A stretch of 64,000 nt of DNA. Origin: Pseudoflavonifractor sp050943825 (GTDB lineage: Bacteria > Bacillota > Clostridia > Oscillospirales > Oscillospiraceae). Below the pieces are notes generated by a model. That model was not told where the DNA came from. It did no database searches and was given only the letters and a program-made list of their open reading frames with translations. Each line of letters begins with the position of its first letter. Within the stretch, counting starts at the first letter, position 1. Below are positions 33,723-42,724 of this stretch, piece by piece. Position numbers and translations under genes: made by a program. The stretch lies in assembly GCF_050943825.1 (NCBI RefSeq), contig NZ_JBMNPX010000006.1, forward strand, positions 62,001 through 126,000, in the 5' to 3' direction.

Positions 33723-35816
33723 TCAGTGGAGCAGCTGGTTTTCCCCGTCCACCGACTCCATGGTGGTGCCGGTGCTGAAGTAATAGGACAGAATCTCGGC
33801 GGCAATGCCGGCCAGGTCGGTACCGCTGCCGCCGTGCTCCACCACCACGGAAATGGCGATCTCCGGGTCGTTGTAGGGCGCGAAGCAGACCAGCACGGCG
33901 TTGGACTCGCTGTCCACCTGGCCTACCTGGGCGGTACCCGTCTTGGCGCCCACCTCCACGGGCAGGTCGGCAAAGGCGTTCTTGACGCTGCCCTCGTTGG
34001 CCATCAGGTACATGCCGTACTTGACCGCCTCCAGGTTCTCCTCGTCGATGTCCACACTGTCCAGCAGCTGGGGCTCATACTCATAGATCACCTCGGAGAA
34101 GTCGCTGGACTTGACGCTCTGAAGGATGTGGGTGGAGTACCGGTCACCGCCGTTGACCAGGGTGGCCACGTAGTTGGCCAGCTGGAGGGGGGTAACCTGG
34201 GTGTTGCCCTGGCCGATGGAGGCGGACAGCAGGTCGCCGCCGTACCAGGTCATGCCCAGGGCCTCGCTGGTCTCGGGACCGGCCACCCGGCCGGATTTTC
34301 CGCCCAGCTCAAAGCCGGTGCTCTCCCCCAGGCCGAACATGGAGGCGTACTGGTCGATGAGGTCGATGCCCAGCCGGTCGCCCAGGGTGTAGAAGTAGAT
34401 GTTGCAGGAGTCCTTGATGGCGTTGGCCATGTCCTCCATGCCGTGGCTGCCGCCGTACTGGAGGTAGTACCAGCAGGCGGGGTGGTAGTCGCCGTAGGGG
34501 TACTTCTCCCCCTCCGGGTACTGGAACCGGCCGGTGTCCCGGATCTTCTCGGTGGGGGTCACCAGCCCCTCCTGGAGGGCAGCGGTGCCCACAATCATCT
34601 TGAAGGTGGAGCCGGGGGAGTACAGGCCGTTGATGGCCCGGTTGTTGAAGGGATTAAGGGGGTTGCTGGCGACCTCGTTGTAGAGGGTGGTATTGCTGTA
34701 AATGGTGGTCAGGTCGTAGGTGGGGTAGGAGGCCATGGCCAGTACGCCGCCGGTCATGTCGGTCACCACCACGGCGCCGCCCTCGGTGTACTCCGACTCC
34801 AGGCCCTCAATGCCGTTGGCCAGGGCCCGCTCCGCCACCTCCTGGAGGCGGATGTCAATGGTCAGGCTCACGTTGCCCCCCGGCTCGGGCTCCAGGGTCT
34901 CGCCGGTCTCGTTGTCGGTGCGCCAGTGCTGGGAGACAATCTTGCCGCTGGTGTTGGTGTTGATGTCCCGCTGTCCCGCGGTGCCCTTCAGGTAGGACTC
35001 AAAGGCCAGCTCCACGCCGTCCTTGCCCACGGTGTCGTCCATCTGGTATCCGTCGATGTTCTTGTAGTATTCCCAGTCGTCGGAATACATGCTGCCCACG
35101 TGGCCCAGCAGATGGGCGGCGTAGGTAGTGTTGTACTGCCGGACGGTGGTGGGCTCGATGGTGACGCCCACCAGCCCCTCTTCCTTCACCCGGGAGATGA
35201 AATCGATGTCCACATCCTGGGCGAACACATAGGAGGTGCGCAGAATGTCCAGAGAGCGCATGCGCAGCTCGCACAGCACCCCCACCAGGGCCCGGCCATC
35301 CTCAGGGGAGACACTCTCGTCCACCTCATAGAATTCCCGCATCCTGGCCAGCAGGATGTCCGGCCCCTGCTGAGCCGCTTCGGTCCACTTCATCTGCTCC
35401 AGAAAAGCCTCATACCGGGCCTGGCCGGCCTCGGTGAGGGTGTCGGTATAGGTGAAAGGCTCAGTCATGGAGATGGGCAGCACCTCGTCGGTCCACGTCA
35501 CCCCCTCCTCCCGGCAGATCTCCAGCAGGGCGAGCAGGTTGGGGTTGCGCTCGGCCTCCTCCCCCATGATGGAGGTGTCCAGCGTGACCTGATAGACCGT
35601 CCTGTTGGACACCAGCACCCGGCCGTACCGGTCCAGAATCTGGCCCCGGGCGGCCTCCACGGTCTCGGTTTTCGTAATGTTGCGCACGGATCTCTCCCGA
35701 TAGTCGGCGCCGTGGACAATCTGAAGATTGTGGAGCACGGCGGTAAAGACGCCGATGATGAGCACCAGGATCAGGGTGATGACCCGGAGGCGGGCGCGGA
35801 ACTGTCTGGCTTCCAA
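33723..35816 (-). CDS. mrdA: class B penicillin-binding protein 2 (elongation transpeptidase)
   Basis: 697 residues. N-terminal membrane helix (LRVITLILVLIIGVFTAVLH), PBP dimerisation domain (RGQILDRYGRVLVSNRTVYQ), and transpeptidase domain with the active Ser in YSPGSTFKM, the second motif DSCNIY and AKTGTAQVG. It is the rod-system transpeptidase that cross-links new peptidoglycan, as its place after mreC-mreD shows. Translation begins at a TTG 5 nt after GGAGGT. A target of beta-lactams. Confidence 0.93.
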   Translation of the reverse strand: MEARQFRARLRVITLILVLIIGVFTAVLHNLQIVHGADYRERSVRNITKTETVEAARGQILDRYGRVLVSNRTVYQVTLDTSIMGEEAERNPNLLALLEICREEGVTWTDEVLPISMTEPFTYTDTLTEAGQARYEAFLEQMKWTEAAQQGPDILLARMREFYEVDESVSPEDGRALVGVLCELRMRSLDILRTSYVFAQDVDIDFISRVKEEGLVGVTIEPTTVRQYNTTYAAHLLGHVGSMYSDDWEYYKNIDGYQMDDTVGKDGVELAFESYLKGTAGQRDINTNTSGKIVSQHWRTDNETGETLEPEPGGNVSLTIDIRLQEVAERALANGIEGLESEYTEGGAVVVTDMTGGVLAMASYPTYDLTTIYSNTTLYNEVASNPLNPFNNRAINGLYSPGSTFKMIVGTAALQEGLVTPTEKIRDTGRFQYPEGEKYPYGDYHPACWYYLQYGGSHGMEDMANAIKDSCNIYFYTLGDRLGIDLIDQYASMFGLGESTGFELGGKSGRVAGPETSEALGMTWYGGDLLSASIGQGNTQVTPLQLANYVATLVNGGDRYSTHILQSVKSSDFSEVIYEYEPQLLDSVDIDEENLEAVKYGMYLMANEGSVKNAFADLPVEVGAKTGTAQVGQVDSESNAVLVCFAPYNDPEIAISVVVEHGGSGTDLAGIAAEILSYYFSTGTTMESVDGENQLLH

Positions 35817-35861
35817 GGGGTACCTCCTTACAGGCGGCCCGGGGCATGGGTGCGCCGGGGA

Positions 35862-36371
35862 TTAGAACAGGGTTGCGAACTGGGTCCGGCTCCAGACCCA
35901 GTGGAAGATGGCGTAAATGAGTGGGACAAAGATAATGGAGAAGAGGAACTCAGGGACAGCCACCTTCAGCAGGGCGGGCAGATCAGCCACCTGGAACAGC
36001 AGCCGCCATCCCACCCGGAAGAGTTCAATGAGAAAGAGTCCGGCGGCGGAGCAGAGGGCGCAGCCCACCAGATTCTGCCGCACCAGGTACTGGGCGGTGA
36101 TGCCCGCCCCGGCGCCCAGCAGGGCCAGCGAACATGTCATGGCGCCGTTTGTGCCGTACACCGCATCGCAGATCACGCCCACCGCCAGGCCAAAGCCCGC
36201 GCCCGGGGCTCCCCCCTCCAGTACGGCCACCGTAATGGCCGCCAGGGGCAGCAGGGTGGGTGACACGCCGAAGAGAGAGATGCGGCTGAGGACATACACC
36301 TCCAGAAACCACACGGGCAGGAGGGCCAGGCCGTAGATCAGCCATTTTGTGAGAAAATCCCGCTGTGTCAT
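35862..36371 (-). CDS. mreD: rod shape-determining membrane protein MreD
   Basis: 169 residues with five membrane helices. Typical MreD features are VLEGGAPGAGFGLAVGVICD and the C-terminal helix FSIIFVPLIYAIFHWVW. It sits between mreC (12 nt upstream) and the PBP2 gene. It connects the outside MreC with the cytoplasmic cell-shape machinery. Confidence 0.9.
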   Translation of the reverse strand: MTQRDFLTKWLIYGLALLPVWFLEVYVLSRISLFGVSPTLLPLAAITVAVLEGGAPGAGFGLAVGVICDAVYGTNGAMTCSLALLGAGAGITAQYLVRQNLVGCALCSAAGLFLIELFRVGWRLLFQVADLPALLKVAVPEFLFSIIFVPLIYAIFHWVWSRTQFATLF

Positions 36372-36383
36372 CTGCCCGCCCCC

Positions 36384-37226
36384 TTACTCCACAATGTCAA
36401 AATCGGTGATGACAAACACCTGCTGCAGGTTGTTCAGGTCGGCGGAGGGGGTGATGATGGCGTACCGGGTCATGCCTGAGTCGTCGGTGTGGACGGTATC
36501 CACGGTCCCTACCAGCAGCCCAGCCGGGTACACGCCGCCCCGGCCGGAGGTGAGCACCTCATCCCCGGACACCAGGTCGGTGTTCTCGGGCAGGTAGCTC
36601 AGCTTCAGCTTGCCCTCCCCCATGAGGGCAAAGTCGCCCTCCAGGATGGCGGCGGTGTCGGTGCGGGCCAGGATGCCGCCCATCTCAGTGTCGGTGTCGA
36701 TGATGGTGGTGACGGTGGCCCAGTTGAGCCCCACCGTGGTGACCACCCCCACCAGATTGCCGTACTGATCAATGACGCAGTCCTCGGCGGAAATGCCCAT
36801 GTTCTCCCCCTTGCTGATGGTGAAGGTGGAGTACCAGTTGGTGGACTCCACGGCGGTGACCGTGGCCGACTCCAGCGTCAGGTCCTTCCGCTGCTCCCGC
36901 AGGCCCAGCAGGCTGCGCAGCCGCTCGTTCTCCCGGCTGTCGGCCTCGGCCTGGCGGACCTTCTCCTCCATCTCGGAAATCTGAATTTTCAGCTGCTCGT
37001 TCTCCTCCACCAGCTGGTCGTACTGGAAGGCGTAGTCGTACACGCCCTCCACCCAGCCCACAAAGCCGTTGATGCCGTTGCGCACGGGCGTGGTGACAAA
37101 GCCCACGGCGCTGGCGATGGGGTTGGCCGTGCCGCCCAGAAGGACGGAGGTCACCAGCGTAATGAGGGCCAGCAGCACCGCGATAATGAGAATGAGCACG
37201 CCGTTATGGCGGAAAAAGTCTTTCAA
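36384..37226 (-). CDS. mreC: rod shape-determining protein MreC
   Basis: 280 residues. Membrane helix (VLILIIAVLLALITLVTSVL), coiled coil (EENEQLKIQISEMEEKVRQA), then the beta-barrel MreC domain (RTDTAAILEGDF, DEVLTSGRGGVYPAGLLVG). The likely start is TTG 37226, 5 nt after GGAGG; a GTG at 37238 overlaps that ribosome site. MreC scaffolds PBP2 in wall elongation. Confidence 0.92.
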   Translation of the reverse strand: MKDFFRHNGVLILIIAVLLALITLVTSVLLGGTANPIASAVGFVTTPVRNGINGFVGWVEGVYDYAFQYDQLVEENEQLKIQISEMEEKVRQAEADSRENERLRSLLGLREQRKDLTLESATVTAVESTNWYSTFTISKGENMGISAEDCVIDQYGNLVGVVTTVGLNWATVTTIIDTDTEMGGILARTDTAAILEGDFALMGEGKLKLSYLPENTDLVSGDEVLTSGRGGVYPAGLLVGTVDTVHTDDSGMTRYAIITPSADLNNLQQVFVITDFDIVE

Positions 37227-37286
37227 AGCAACCTCCACCCGCGTTCAAGCGGGTCTTTCCAGCAGTTATGTCCTCAGATGGGTTTC

Positions 37287-37877
37287 TTACCTCTGGGCGG
37301 CCAGTTTGAGGCAGTCCACCCCGAAGCGGGAGAGCATGCCGCTCAGGCGGCATACCGGCAGGCCCATCACGTTGTAGTAGTCGCCGCTGATGCCCTGGAT
37401 GAGCAGAGCGCCGTATCCCTGGATGCCGTAGGCGCCGGCCTTGTCCATGGGCTCGCCGGTGGCGATATAGTCCTCAATCTCCCGCTCGCTCAGCTCGCGG
37501 AAGGTGACGTCGGTGACCTCGTGGGCGGTCTGCTTTTCCCCGCCACGGCACACGGTGACGCCGGTGTACACCTGATGGCGCACGCCGGATAGGGCGGAGA
37601 GCATCTTGAAGGCGTCCAGCTCGTCGGCAGGCTTGCCCAGTACGGCCCCCTCCAGGGCCACCACCGTGTCGGCGGCGATGACGATGGCGTCCTCTCCCAC
37701 CTTGCCGGCCACAGCGGCCGCCTTCTCGGCGGACAGGCGGCGGACCAGCTCCTCGGGGGGCAGGCCGTGGAAGGCGCTCTCGTCCACATTGGGAGAGATG
37801 GTCTCAAAGTCCCGGATGCCCATCCGCTCCAGCAGTTCCTTCCGCCGGGGGGACTGGGACGCGAGAATAATCTTCAT
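37287..37877 (-). CDS. maf: Maf-family nucleotide pyrophosphatase
   Basis: 196 residues. ILASQSPRRKELL at the N-terminus, IVIAADTVVALEG in the middle and GEPMDKAGAYGIQGYGALLI near the end are diagnostic. Maf hydrolyses dTTP, UTP or modified nucleotides and has been linked to septum control. It lies between dut and mreC, an order common in Firmicutes. Confidence 0.93.
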   Translation of the reverse strand: MKIILASQSPRRKELLERMGIRDFETISPNVDESAFHGLPPEELVRRLSAEKAAAVAGKVGEDAIVIAADTVVALEGAVLGKPADELDAFKMLSALSGVRHQVYTGVTVCRGGEKQTAHEVTDVTFRELSEREIEDYIATGEPMDKAGAYGIQGYGALLIQGISGDYYNVMGLPVCRLSGMLSRFGVDCLKLAAQR

Positions 37878-37893
37878 GTTCTGATACTCCTTT

Positions 37894-38343
37894 TTACTTT
37901 CCGGTGGAGCCGAAGCCGCCCTGGCCCCGCTCGGTCTCGTCCAGGCTGTCGCACACCTCCAGCTGGGCCTGGACCACCGGCATCACCGCCAGCTGGGCGA
38001 TGCGGTCGCCGGGGGCGACGGTGTAGGCCGTGTCGGACAGGTTGGTGAGGCCCACCCGGATCTCTCCCCGGTAGTCGCTGTCAATGACGCCCACACCGTT
38101 GGAGAGGGTGATGCCGTGCTTGATGCCCAGGCCGGAGCGGGCGAACACCAGGGCCACATACTCCGCGGAGGGCAGGGCGATGGCGATGCCGGTGGGGATG
38201 GACACCAGGGCCCTGGGCTCCACCGTCACCGGCTCGTCCACGCAGGCGCACAGGTCCATGGCGGCCGCGCCGGCGCTGGCGTAAAAGGGCGCGGGGATCT
38301 CCTTCCCGATTTTCGGGGATACATACTTGATTTTCAGATTCAT
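37894..38343 (-). CDS. dut: deoxyuridine 5'-triphosphate nucleotidohydrolase
   Basis: 149 residues with all five dUTPase motifs: AAAMDLCA (I), ARSGLGIKHG (II), GVIDSDYRGEI (III), GDRIAQLAVMP (IV) and GQGGFGSTG (V, closes over the active site). Homotrimeric enzyme that removes dUTP. A TATAAT (38391-38386) 45 bp upstream suggests its own promoter, and CGGAGG precedes the ATG. Confidence 0.95.
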   Translation of the reverse strand: MNLKIKYVSPKIGKEIPAPFYASAGAAAMDLCACVDEPVTVEPRALVSIPTGIAIALPSAEYVALVFARSGLGIKHGITLSNGVGVIDSDYRGEIRVGLTNLSDTAYTVAPGDRIAQLAVMPVVQAQLEVCDSLDETERGQGGFGSTGK

Positions 38344-38410
38344 ATTGCCTCCGGAGGGCTGCCGCCCTCATGTTTTGATGTGTTTATTATACCCGGACAG
38401 TGGTTTCCCT

Positions 38411-40483
38411 TTACTCCACGTCCCGGTAGTACAGGCCTCTGGTGTACTCGCCGGGGGTCCAGTCACCCGTCCCCCGGTACCGGGCAGCCACCCGGGCGCA
38501 CTCGTCGGGGGTCTCGGTGGTGAACATGAGCCGCTGGGCCCACAGGCCGATGCGCTGATAGTCCCCCTGCCGGTCGGCCAGGAACAGTTTTTGGCAGTTG
38601 AGAAGCTCGTTGCGGCAGCCCGGCGCCTTCACCACCGGGAACTGCTTGCCCTTCCGGTCGGTGAGCAGGTTCTCGTTGTGGCAGTTGCAGCGGCCGGTCC
38701 GGTTCTTGATGACGCAGCTCTCCATGATCATGAGGGGCAGGCGGCCGTAGGTGATGAGCTCGGTGTCCATGGGCTTGGAGATGTCCCGCACCTGGGCCAG
38801 CTTCAGCTCAAAGGACAGGGCACAGGACACCAGACCCATCTTCTTGAGCTCCTTGAGGGCCTGGGCATTGTACACCTCCAGGCCGTAGTCGCCCCGAAGG
38901 GTGAAGCCCAGCTCTTTGGCGATGGGCAGCATGCCCAGGTTGCCCACCAGGGCGTCGGTGACTCCCAGCTCCCTGGCCTTCTCCAGCTGCTTGACCAGCT
39001 CGTCCCGCTCCCGGTCCCAGGCCACACGGGGCAGGGTGACGGCCACCCGGCCCTTGGCCAGCTCCACGGTCTCCGGGTGGGTGTACAGCTCACCGGCGGG
39101 CACATAGACCAGCGTGGGGTCCTGCTCCATCAGCGCGGCGGTGACCTGCTCGGCCTTGAGGACGGACACGGTCAGCTCGGGGGCCTCCTTCCGGTTGTTG
39201 TACCGGGCCCCGGGGTGGAACTCCCCGCTGCGCCGCTCTGGCAGGGCCGTGCGCTGGCGGGACAGGTCCTCCAGCACCTCACGCCGCATGGCGTTGAGGG
39301 CGGACAGGGGCAGGGACAGCCCGTCCTCCACCAGGGCGCGCACCTTGTCGCAGCGGTAGGGGGTGCCGCCGGTCTTGGCCAGCTGCTCCTCCACCTGCTC
39401 GGTGGTGATGGCGCGGGTGCGGGCGGCCTCGGGTACGGGGCCCTTGACGGTGGCCACCCGGCCGGCGCTGTCCTCCACGCCCACCTGGGCGCTCTCGCCG
39501 GGACGGACCATGGCGTAGAAGGTGACGGGCACACGGGGATTCTCCCGCTGGTACATGGCCCGTGCCTGGGCAAAGAGCTCCTTGGGCTCCCTGGTCTCCT
39601 CACGGACGCCGAACATGTTGGGCCCCTGCTTGTCCAGATAGAACCCGTCGGTAAAGCCCTGGCGGGAGAAGGCGGCGGTGAGCTGCTCAATCTCCTCCGG
39701 GGTGGGCTCCCGGTTCTCCCTGATGGCCTTGGCGTAGATGGAGATGACCACCGCCACGTACTCAGGCCGCTTCATGCGGCCCTCAATCTTCAGGCAGGCC
39801 ACGCCCATCCGCTTGAGCTCCTGGATGTGACCGGCCATGGACATGTCCTTGAGGGACAGGGGGTTGCCGTCGGCCTTGCCGTTCCAGCCGTACTTGAGGC
39901 GGCAGGGCTGGGCGCACAGGCCACGGTTGCCCGACCGGCCGCCGATCATGGAGGACATGAAGCACTGGCCGGAGTAGCACATGCACAGGGCGCCGTGGCC
40001 GAAGACCTCAATCTCAATGGGGGAATTCTGGCAGATGTAGGCGATCTGGTCCCGGGACAGCTCACGGGAGAGCACCACACGGGTCATGCCCAGGTCGGCG
40101 CACAGCTTGACGCCGTCCAGGTTGTGGACGGTCATCTGGGTGGAGGCGTGGACGGGCAGGTCGGGTGAGGCCTGACGCAGCACCCGCAGCATGCCCAGGT
40201 CCTGGACCAGCACCGCATCCACGCCGATCTCTCCGGCCTCGGCGGCCAGCCGGGCGCCCTCGGGCATCTCCCGGTCGGTGAGCAGGGTGTTGAGGGTGAG
40301 GTACACCTTCACCCCCCGCAGATGGCAGTAAGAAACCGCCGCCGCAAATTCCTCCCGGGAGAAATTCTTCGCGTTGCGGCGGGCGTTAAAGTCACCGTAT
40401 CCCATGTAGACCGCGTCTGCGCCGGCCTGTACGGCGGCGGTCACCGCCTCCATAGAGCCGGCGGGGGCCAGCAGTTCCAGCAT
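38411..40483 (-). CDS. U32-family (RlhA-like) RNA hydroxylation enzyme or peptidase
   Basis: 690 residues. The U32 core begins MLELLAPAGSMEAVTAAVQA and contains EVFGHGALCMCYSGQCFMSS and NRGLCAQPCRLKY. A second Cys group lies at the end (RTGRCNCHNENLL, APGCRNELLNCQK). The middle DUF3656-like insert and overall length match E. coli RlhA, which hydroxylates 23S rRNA C2501; older annotation calls these collagenase-like peptidases. ATG 40483 has AAGGAGG 5 nt upstream; the frame is open further back through the zapA gene but without a start signal. Confidence 0.87.
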   Translation of the reverse strand: MLELLAPAGSMEAVTAAVQAGADAVYMGYGDFNARRNAKNFSREEFAAAVSYCHLRGVKVYLTLNTLLTDREMPEGARLAAEAGEIGVDAVLVQDLGMLRVLRQASPDLPVHASTQMTVHNLDGVKLCADLGMTRVVLSRELSRDQIAYICQNSPIEIEVFGHGALCMCYSGQCFMSSMIGGRSGNRGLCAQPCRLKYGWNGKADGNPLSLKDMSMAGHIQELKRMGVACLKIEGRMKRPEYVAVVISIYAKAIRENREPTPEEIEQLTAAFSRQGFTDGFYLDKQGPNMFGVREETREPKELFAQARAMYQRENPRVPVTFYAMVRPGESAQVGVEDSAGRVATVKGPVPEAARTRAITTEQVEEQLAKTGGTPYRCDKVRALVEDGLSLPLSALNAMRREVLEDLSRQRTALPERRSGEFHPGARYNNRKEAPELTVSVLKAEQVTAALMEQDPTLVYVPAGELYTHPETVELAKGRVAVTLPRVAWDRERDELVKQLEKARELGVTDALVGNLGMLPIAKELGFTLRGDYGLEVYNAQALKELKKMGLVSCALSFELKLAQVRDISKPMDTELITYGRLPLMIMESCVIKNRTGRCNCHNENLLTDRKGKQFPVVKAPGCRNELLNCQKLFLADRQGDYQRIGLWAQRLMFTTETPDECARVAARYRGTGDWTPGEYTRGLYYRDVE

Positions 40484-40517
40484 AGCGTCCTCCTTGTCTG
40501 TTCTTTTGTGTACAAAT

Positions 40518-40564
40518 GAAAAGGGCCGCCGGTCCGCCGGAATCACTCCGCCGGAGGGCGGCCC
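40518..40564 (-). terminator. terminator after zapA
   Basis: GGGCCGCC (left) and GGCGGCCC (right) form the outer stem with an inner CCGCCGG/CCGGCGG-type stem. TTTTC follows on the minus strand. Confidence 0.85.
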
Positions 40565-40575
40565 CTCTGCGTTCA

Positions 40576-40893
40576 TTACTTCTTCTGGTTCTGGAGCTTG
40601 AAGATCTCCCGCTTGGCCTCGGACAGCTCCATCTTCAGCTTGGTGGCCTCCTCCAGGTACTCCTTGAGCTGGCGGCGCAGGTTCTCGCTGGCCTCCACCT
40701 CTTTGAAGTACTCGTCGGCGATGTTGACGGCGGTGAGCACCGCGCCGTCCACCAGAGAGACCCGGGCGCCCTCCAGCACCTGCTTCATCTGGGTGTCCAC
40801 ATGCTGCGCCACCTTCTCCACATAGCCCTGCTCCTCGGTGGCCACAAGGGTATACTCCTGTCCGGCAATGGTGACTGTGACGCGGTTTTTCAT
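40576..40893 (-). CDS. zapA: cell division protein ZapA
   Basis: 105 residues: an N-terminal beta/alpha domain (KNRVTVTIAGQEYTLVATEE) and a long coiled coil (NLRRQLKEYLEEATKLKMEL). ZapA bundles FtsZ filaments at the division ring. In Clostridia it often precedes a U32 gene, as here. Confidence 0.92.
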   Translation of the reverse strand: MKNRVTVTIAGQEYTLVATEEQGYVEKVAQHVDTQMKQVLEGARVSLVDGAVLTAVNIADEYFKEVEASENLRRQLKEYLEEATKLKMELSEAKREIFKLQNQKK

Positions 40894-41002
40894 GGCGACC
40901 CCTCCAACTGGTTGTTATCTCCATCCGCCCCAGGGGCGGACGTTCGGACCGACGAAATTCCCTCCGCAGGCAGTTTTCCCCTTGTCCGATTCTGTAAACT
41001 TC

Positions 41003-41031
41003 ATTATAGCATATGCACAGGTTTTTTTGAA
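41003..41031 (-). promoter_or_regulatory. promoter of zapA
   Basis: TTCAAA (41031-41026), 17-bp spacer and TGCTATAAT (extended -10, 41008-41003) on the minus strand. Confidence 0.8.
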
Positions 41032-41083
41032 TGAATTATTTATAAATTTTCCTGCTTCTCCTCGACCCATCCTGGGGCGGTTT

Positions 41084-41671
41084 TTACAGCCGCTCCAGGA
41101 TGCCCCGGATCACCCCGGCGTGGGCCTCCTCATCTCCGGCCAGCTCCAGGTAGAGCTCCCGGAGGGCGCTGTCCCCGGTGCGCCCGGCGGCGGTACGGTA
41201 GGCCTCCGCACCCTTCCGTTCGGCCCAGTACCGCCGGCGCAGAATGGCCATCCAGCCCTCTTTGGGCAGCTCCGGCTCCGCCGGGGGCCAGAACTTCACC
41301 CCGGACAGCAGGAAATAGGCCGCCGACAGCCGTCCGGCGTGGCGGCGCTCATCGGCCGCCACCCCCATCAGCGCCCGGCCGTTCCCGCCGGGTATCCGCC
41401 GGGCCAGGGTCTGGTAGGTCCGCCAGTCGGACAGCTCGTCGGCGATAAAGGCCTGGAGCACCGCTCCGTCCCCACCGGACTGCTCCGCCGGAACAGGGAC
41501 CAGCTCCGCTTTCCGCTCTTCTGCGGGCTGGACTGCTGCCTGCTCCTCCTCCGAATAAAGCGTAAAGGGGCAGTCGGGCCGGTCCTCCGGCATCACCCGC
41601 CGCCAAACCCGCTCAAATACCTCCCGGTCCGCCCCGCACTGGCCGGGCCCCAGGCTGCTGTTCTCGCTCAT
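41084..41671 (-). CDS. ferritin-like di-iron domain protein
   Basis: 195 residues. After a 70-residue N-terminal tail, the four-helix part has the metal ligands in FIADELSDWRTYQTL, ADERRHAGRL, YWAERKGAEAY and GDEEAHAGVI, that is, two ExxH pairs plus extra Glu residues as in rubrerythrin-type ferritins. No rubredoxin-like Cys motif. It may act in peroxide defence or iron handling; a precise role is open. Confidence 0.82.
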   Translation of the reverse strand: MSENSSLGPGQCGADREVFERVWRRVMPEDRPDCPFTLYSEEEQAAVQPAEERKAELVPVPAEQSGGDGAVLQAFIADELSDWRTYQTLARRIPGGNGRALMGVAADERRHAGRLSAAYFLLSGVKFWPPAEPELPKEGWMAILRRRYWAERKGAEAYRTAAGRTGDSALRELYLELAGDEEAHAGVIRGILERL

Positions 41672-41748
41672 AGACCGCTCCTCCTGTTATTTCAGCGTTT
41701 TCAGACCATACTATGCACCGGAAAGTAAAATTGCGACCCATTGAACTC

Positions 41749-41780
41749 TTGTTTTCCTAGCTAAATAGTGGTATAACTAT
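41749..41780 (+). promoter_or_regulatory. promoter and dyad before the minimal SUF genes
   Basis: TTGTTT (41749-41754), 17-bp spacer, TATAAC (41772-41777). An inverted repeat ATAGT-N6-ACTAT (41765-41780) covers the -10, a natural repressor site. The leader to the gene at 41987 is then about 200 nt, AT-rich, with no other element recognised. Confidence 0.6.
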
Positions 41781-41986
41781 ATCCAGACTTGTCCAAACAC
41801 TCTAGGCAGCACCGTGCAATTTGGCAAGAGAACTGGCTGAGTCATTTTGTCTCAAATGAAAGTTTGAAAATCGCCGGAATACTGGATGTATTTCAAGATT
41901 TACAAACTGCACAGTTGGGGCAAAAGGGCCAGCCAGGGCCGCAGGCATAATTGTGCGGGATTGCCTCTACAAAGGAGTCAACATAT

Positions 41987-42724
41987 ATGTTGGAAATTCG
42001 CGATCTCCGCTATGAGGTGGATGACGGCGACCGTACCCTGGGCATTCTCCAGGGCATCAGCCTCACCATCCCCGAGCACAAATTTATCGTGGTCACCGGC
42101 CCCAACGGCGGCGGCAAGACCACCCTGGCCAAGGCCATCATGGGCATTGTGGAGCCCACCGGCGGCCAGATCCTGTGGAACGGCCAGGACGTGACCCATA
42201 TGAGCATCACCGACCGGGCCCGGCTGGGCATCAGCTACGGCTTCCAGCAGCCCCCCCGGTTCAAGGGCCTGCGGGTGCGGGACCTGCTGTCCATGGCCGC
42301 CGGCAACGACAAGCTGACCCGGGACGAGGCCTGCCAGTATCTCACCCGCGTGGGCCTGTGCGCCAAGGACTACATCGACCGCGAGGTGGACACCTCCCTC
42401 TCCGGCGGTGAGGTCAAGCGCATTGAGATCGCCACCATTCTGGCCCGCAAGTCCGGCCTGATGATCTTCGACGAGCCCGAGGCCGGCATTGACCTGTGGT
42501 CCTTTGCCCGGCTGACCGAGACCTTCCGGGACATCCACGACCGCCGGGACGCCACCCTCATCGTCATCTCCCACCAGGAGCGGATCATCGACCTGGCCGA
42601 CGAGATCATCATGGTCTCCGGCGGCAAGATCGTCAAGCAGGGCCCCAAGGACCAGATTTTCCCCGAAATTCTGGCCAACACCATCTCCGGATGCAGCTAT
42701 CTCACTGAGGGGGTGAAGGCATGA
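41987..42724 (+). CDS. sufC: Fe-S assembly ATPase, SufC/SmsC type
   Basis: 245 residues. Walker A GPNGGGKTT, ABC signature DTSLSGGEVKRIEI, Walker B GLMIFDEPEAGID and switch His in VISHQER. The EPEAGID variant with Glu is typical of SufC. ATG 41987 follows AAAGGAGT by 8 nt. It would pair with the next gene product to build Fe-S clusters. Confidence 0.92.
   Translation: MLEIRDLRYEVDDGDRTLGILQGISLTIPEHKFIVVTGPNGGGKTTLAKAIMGIVEPTGGQILWNGQDVTHMSITDRARLGISYGFQQPPRFKGLRVRDLLSMAAGNDKLTRDEACQYLTRVGLCAKDYIDREVDTSLSGGEVKRIEIATILARKSGLMIFDEPEAGIDLWSFARLTETFRDIHDRRDATLIVISHQERIIDLADEIIMVSGGKIVKQGPKDQIFPEILANTISGCSYLTEGVKA

Noticed and set aside
33477..36263. A 928-codon plus-strand frame across PBP2 and MreD
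   Set aside because: Antisense of genes with clear catalytic motifs; composition is typical of shadow frames.
40484..40924. N-terminal extension of the U32 protein back through zapA
   Set aside because: The frame is merely open. AAGGAGG and the family's usual start (LELLAPAGSMEA) place the start at 40483, and a terminator lies in the extension.
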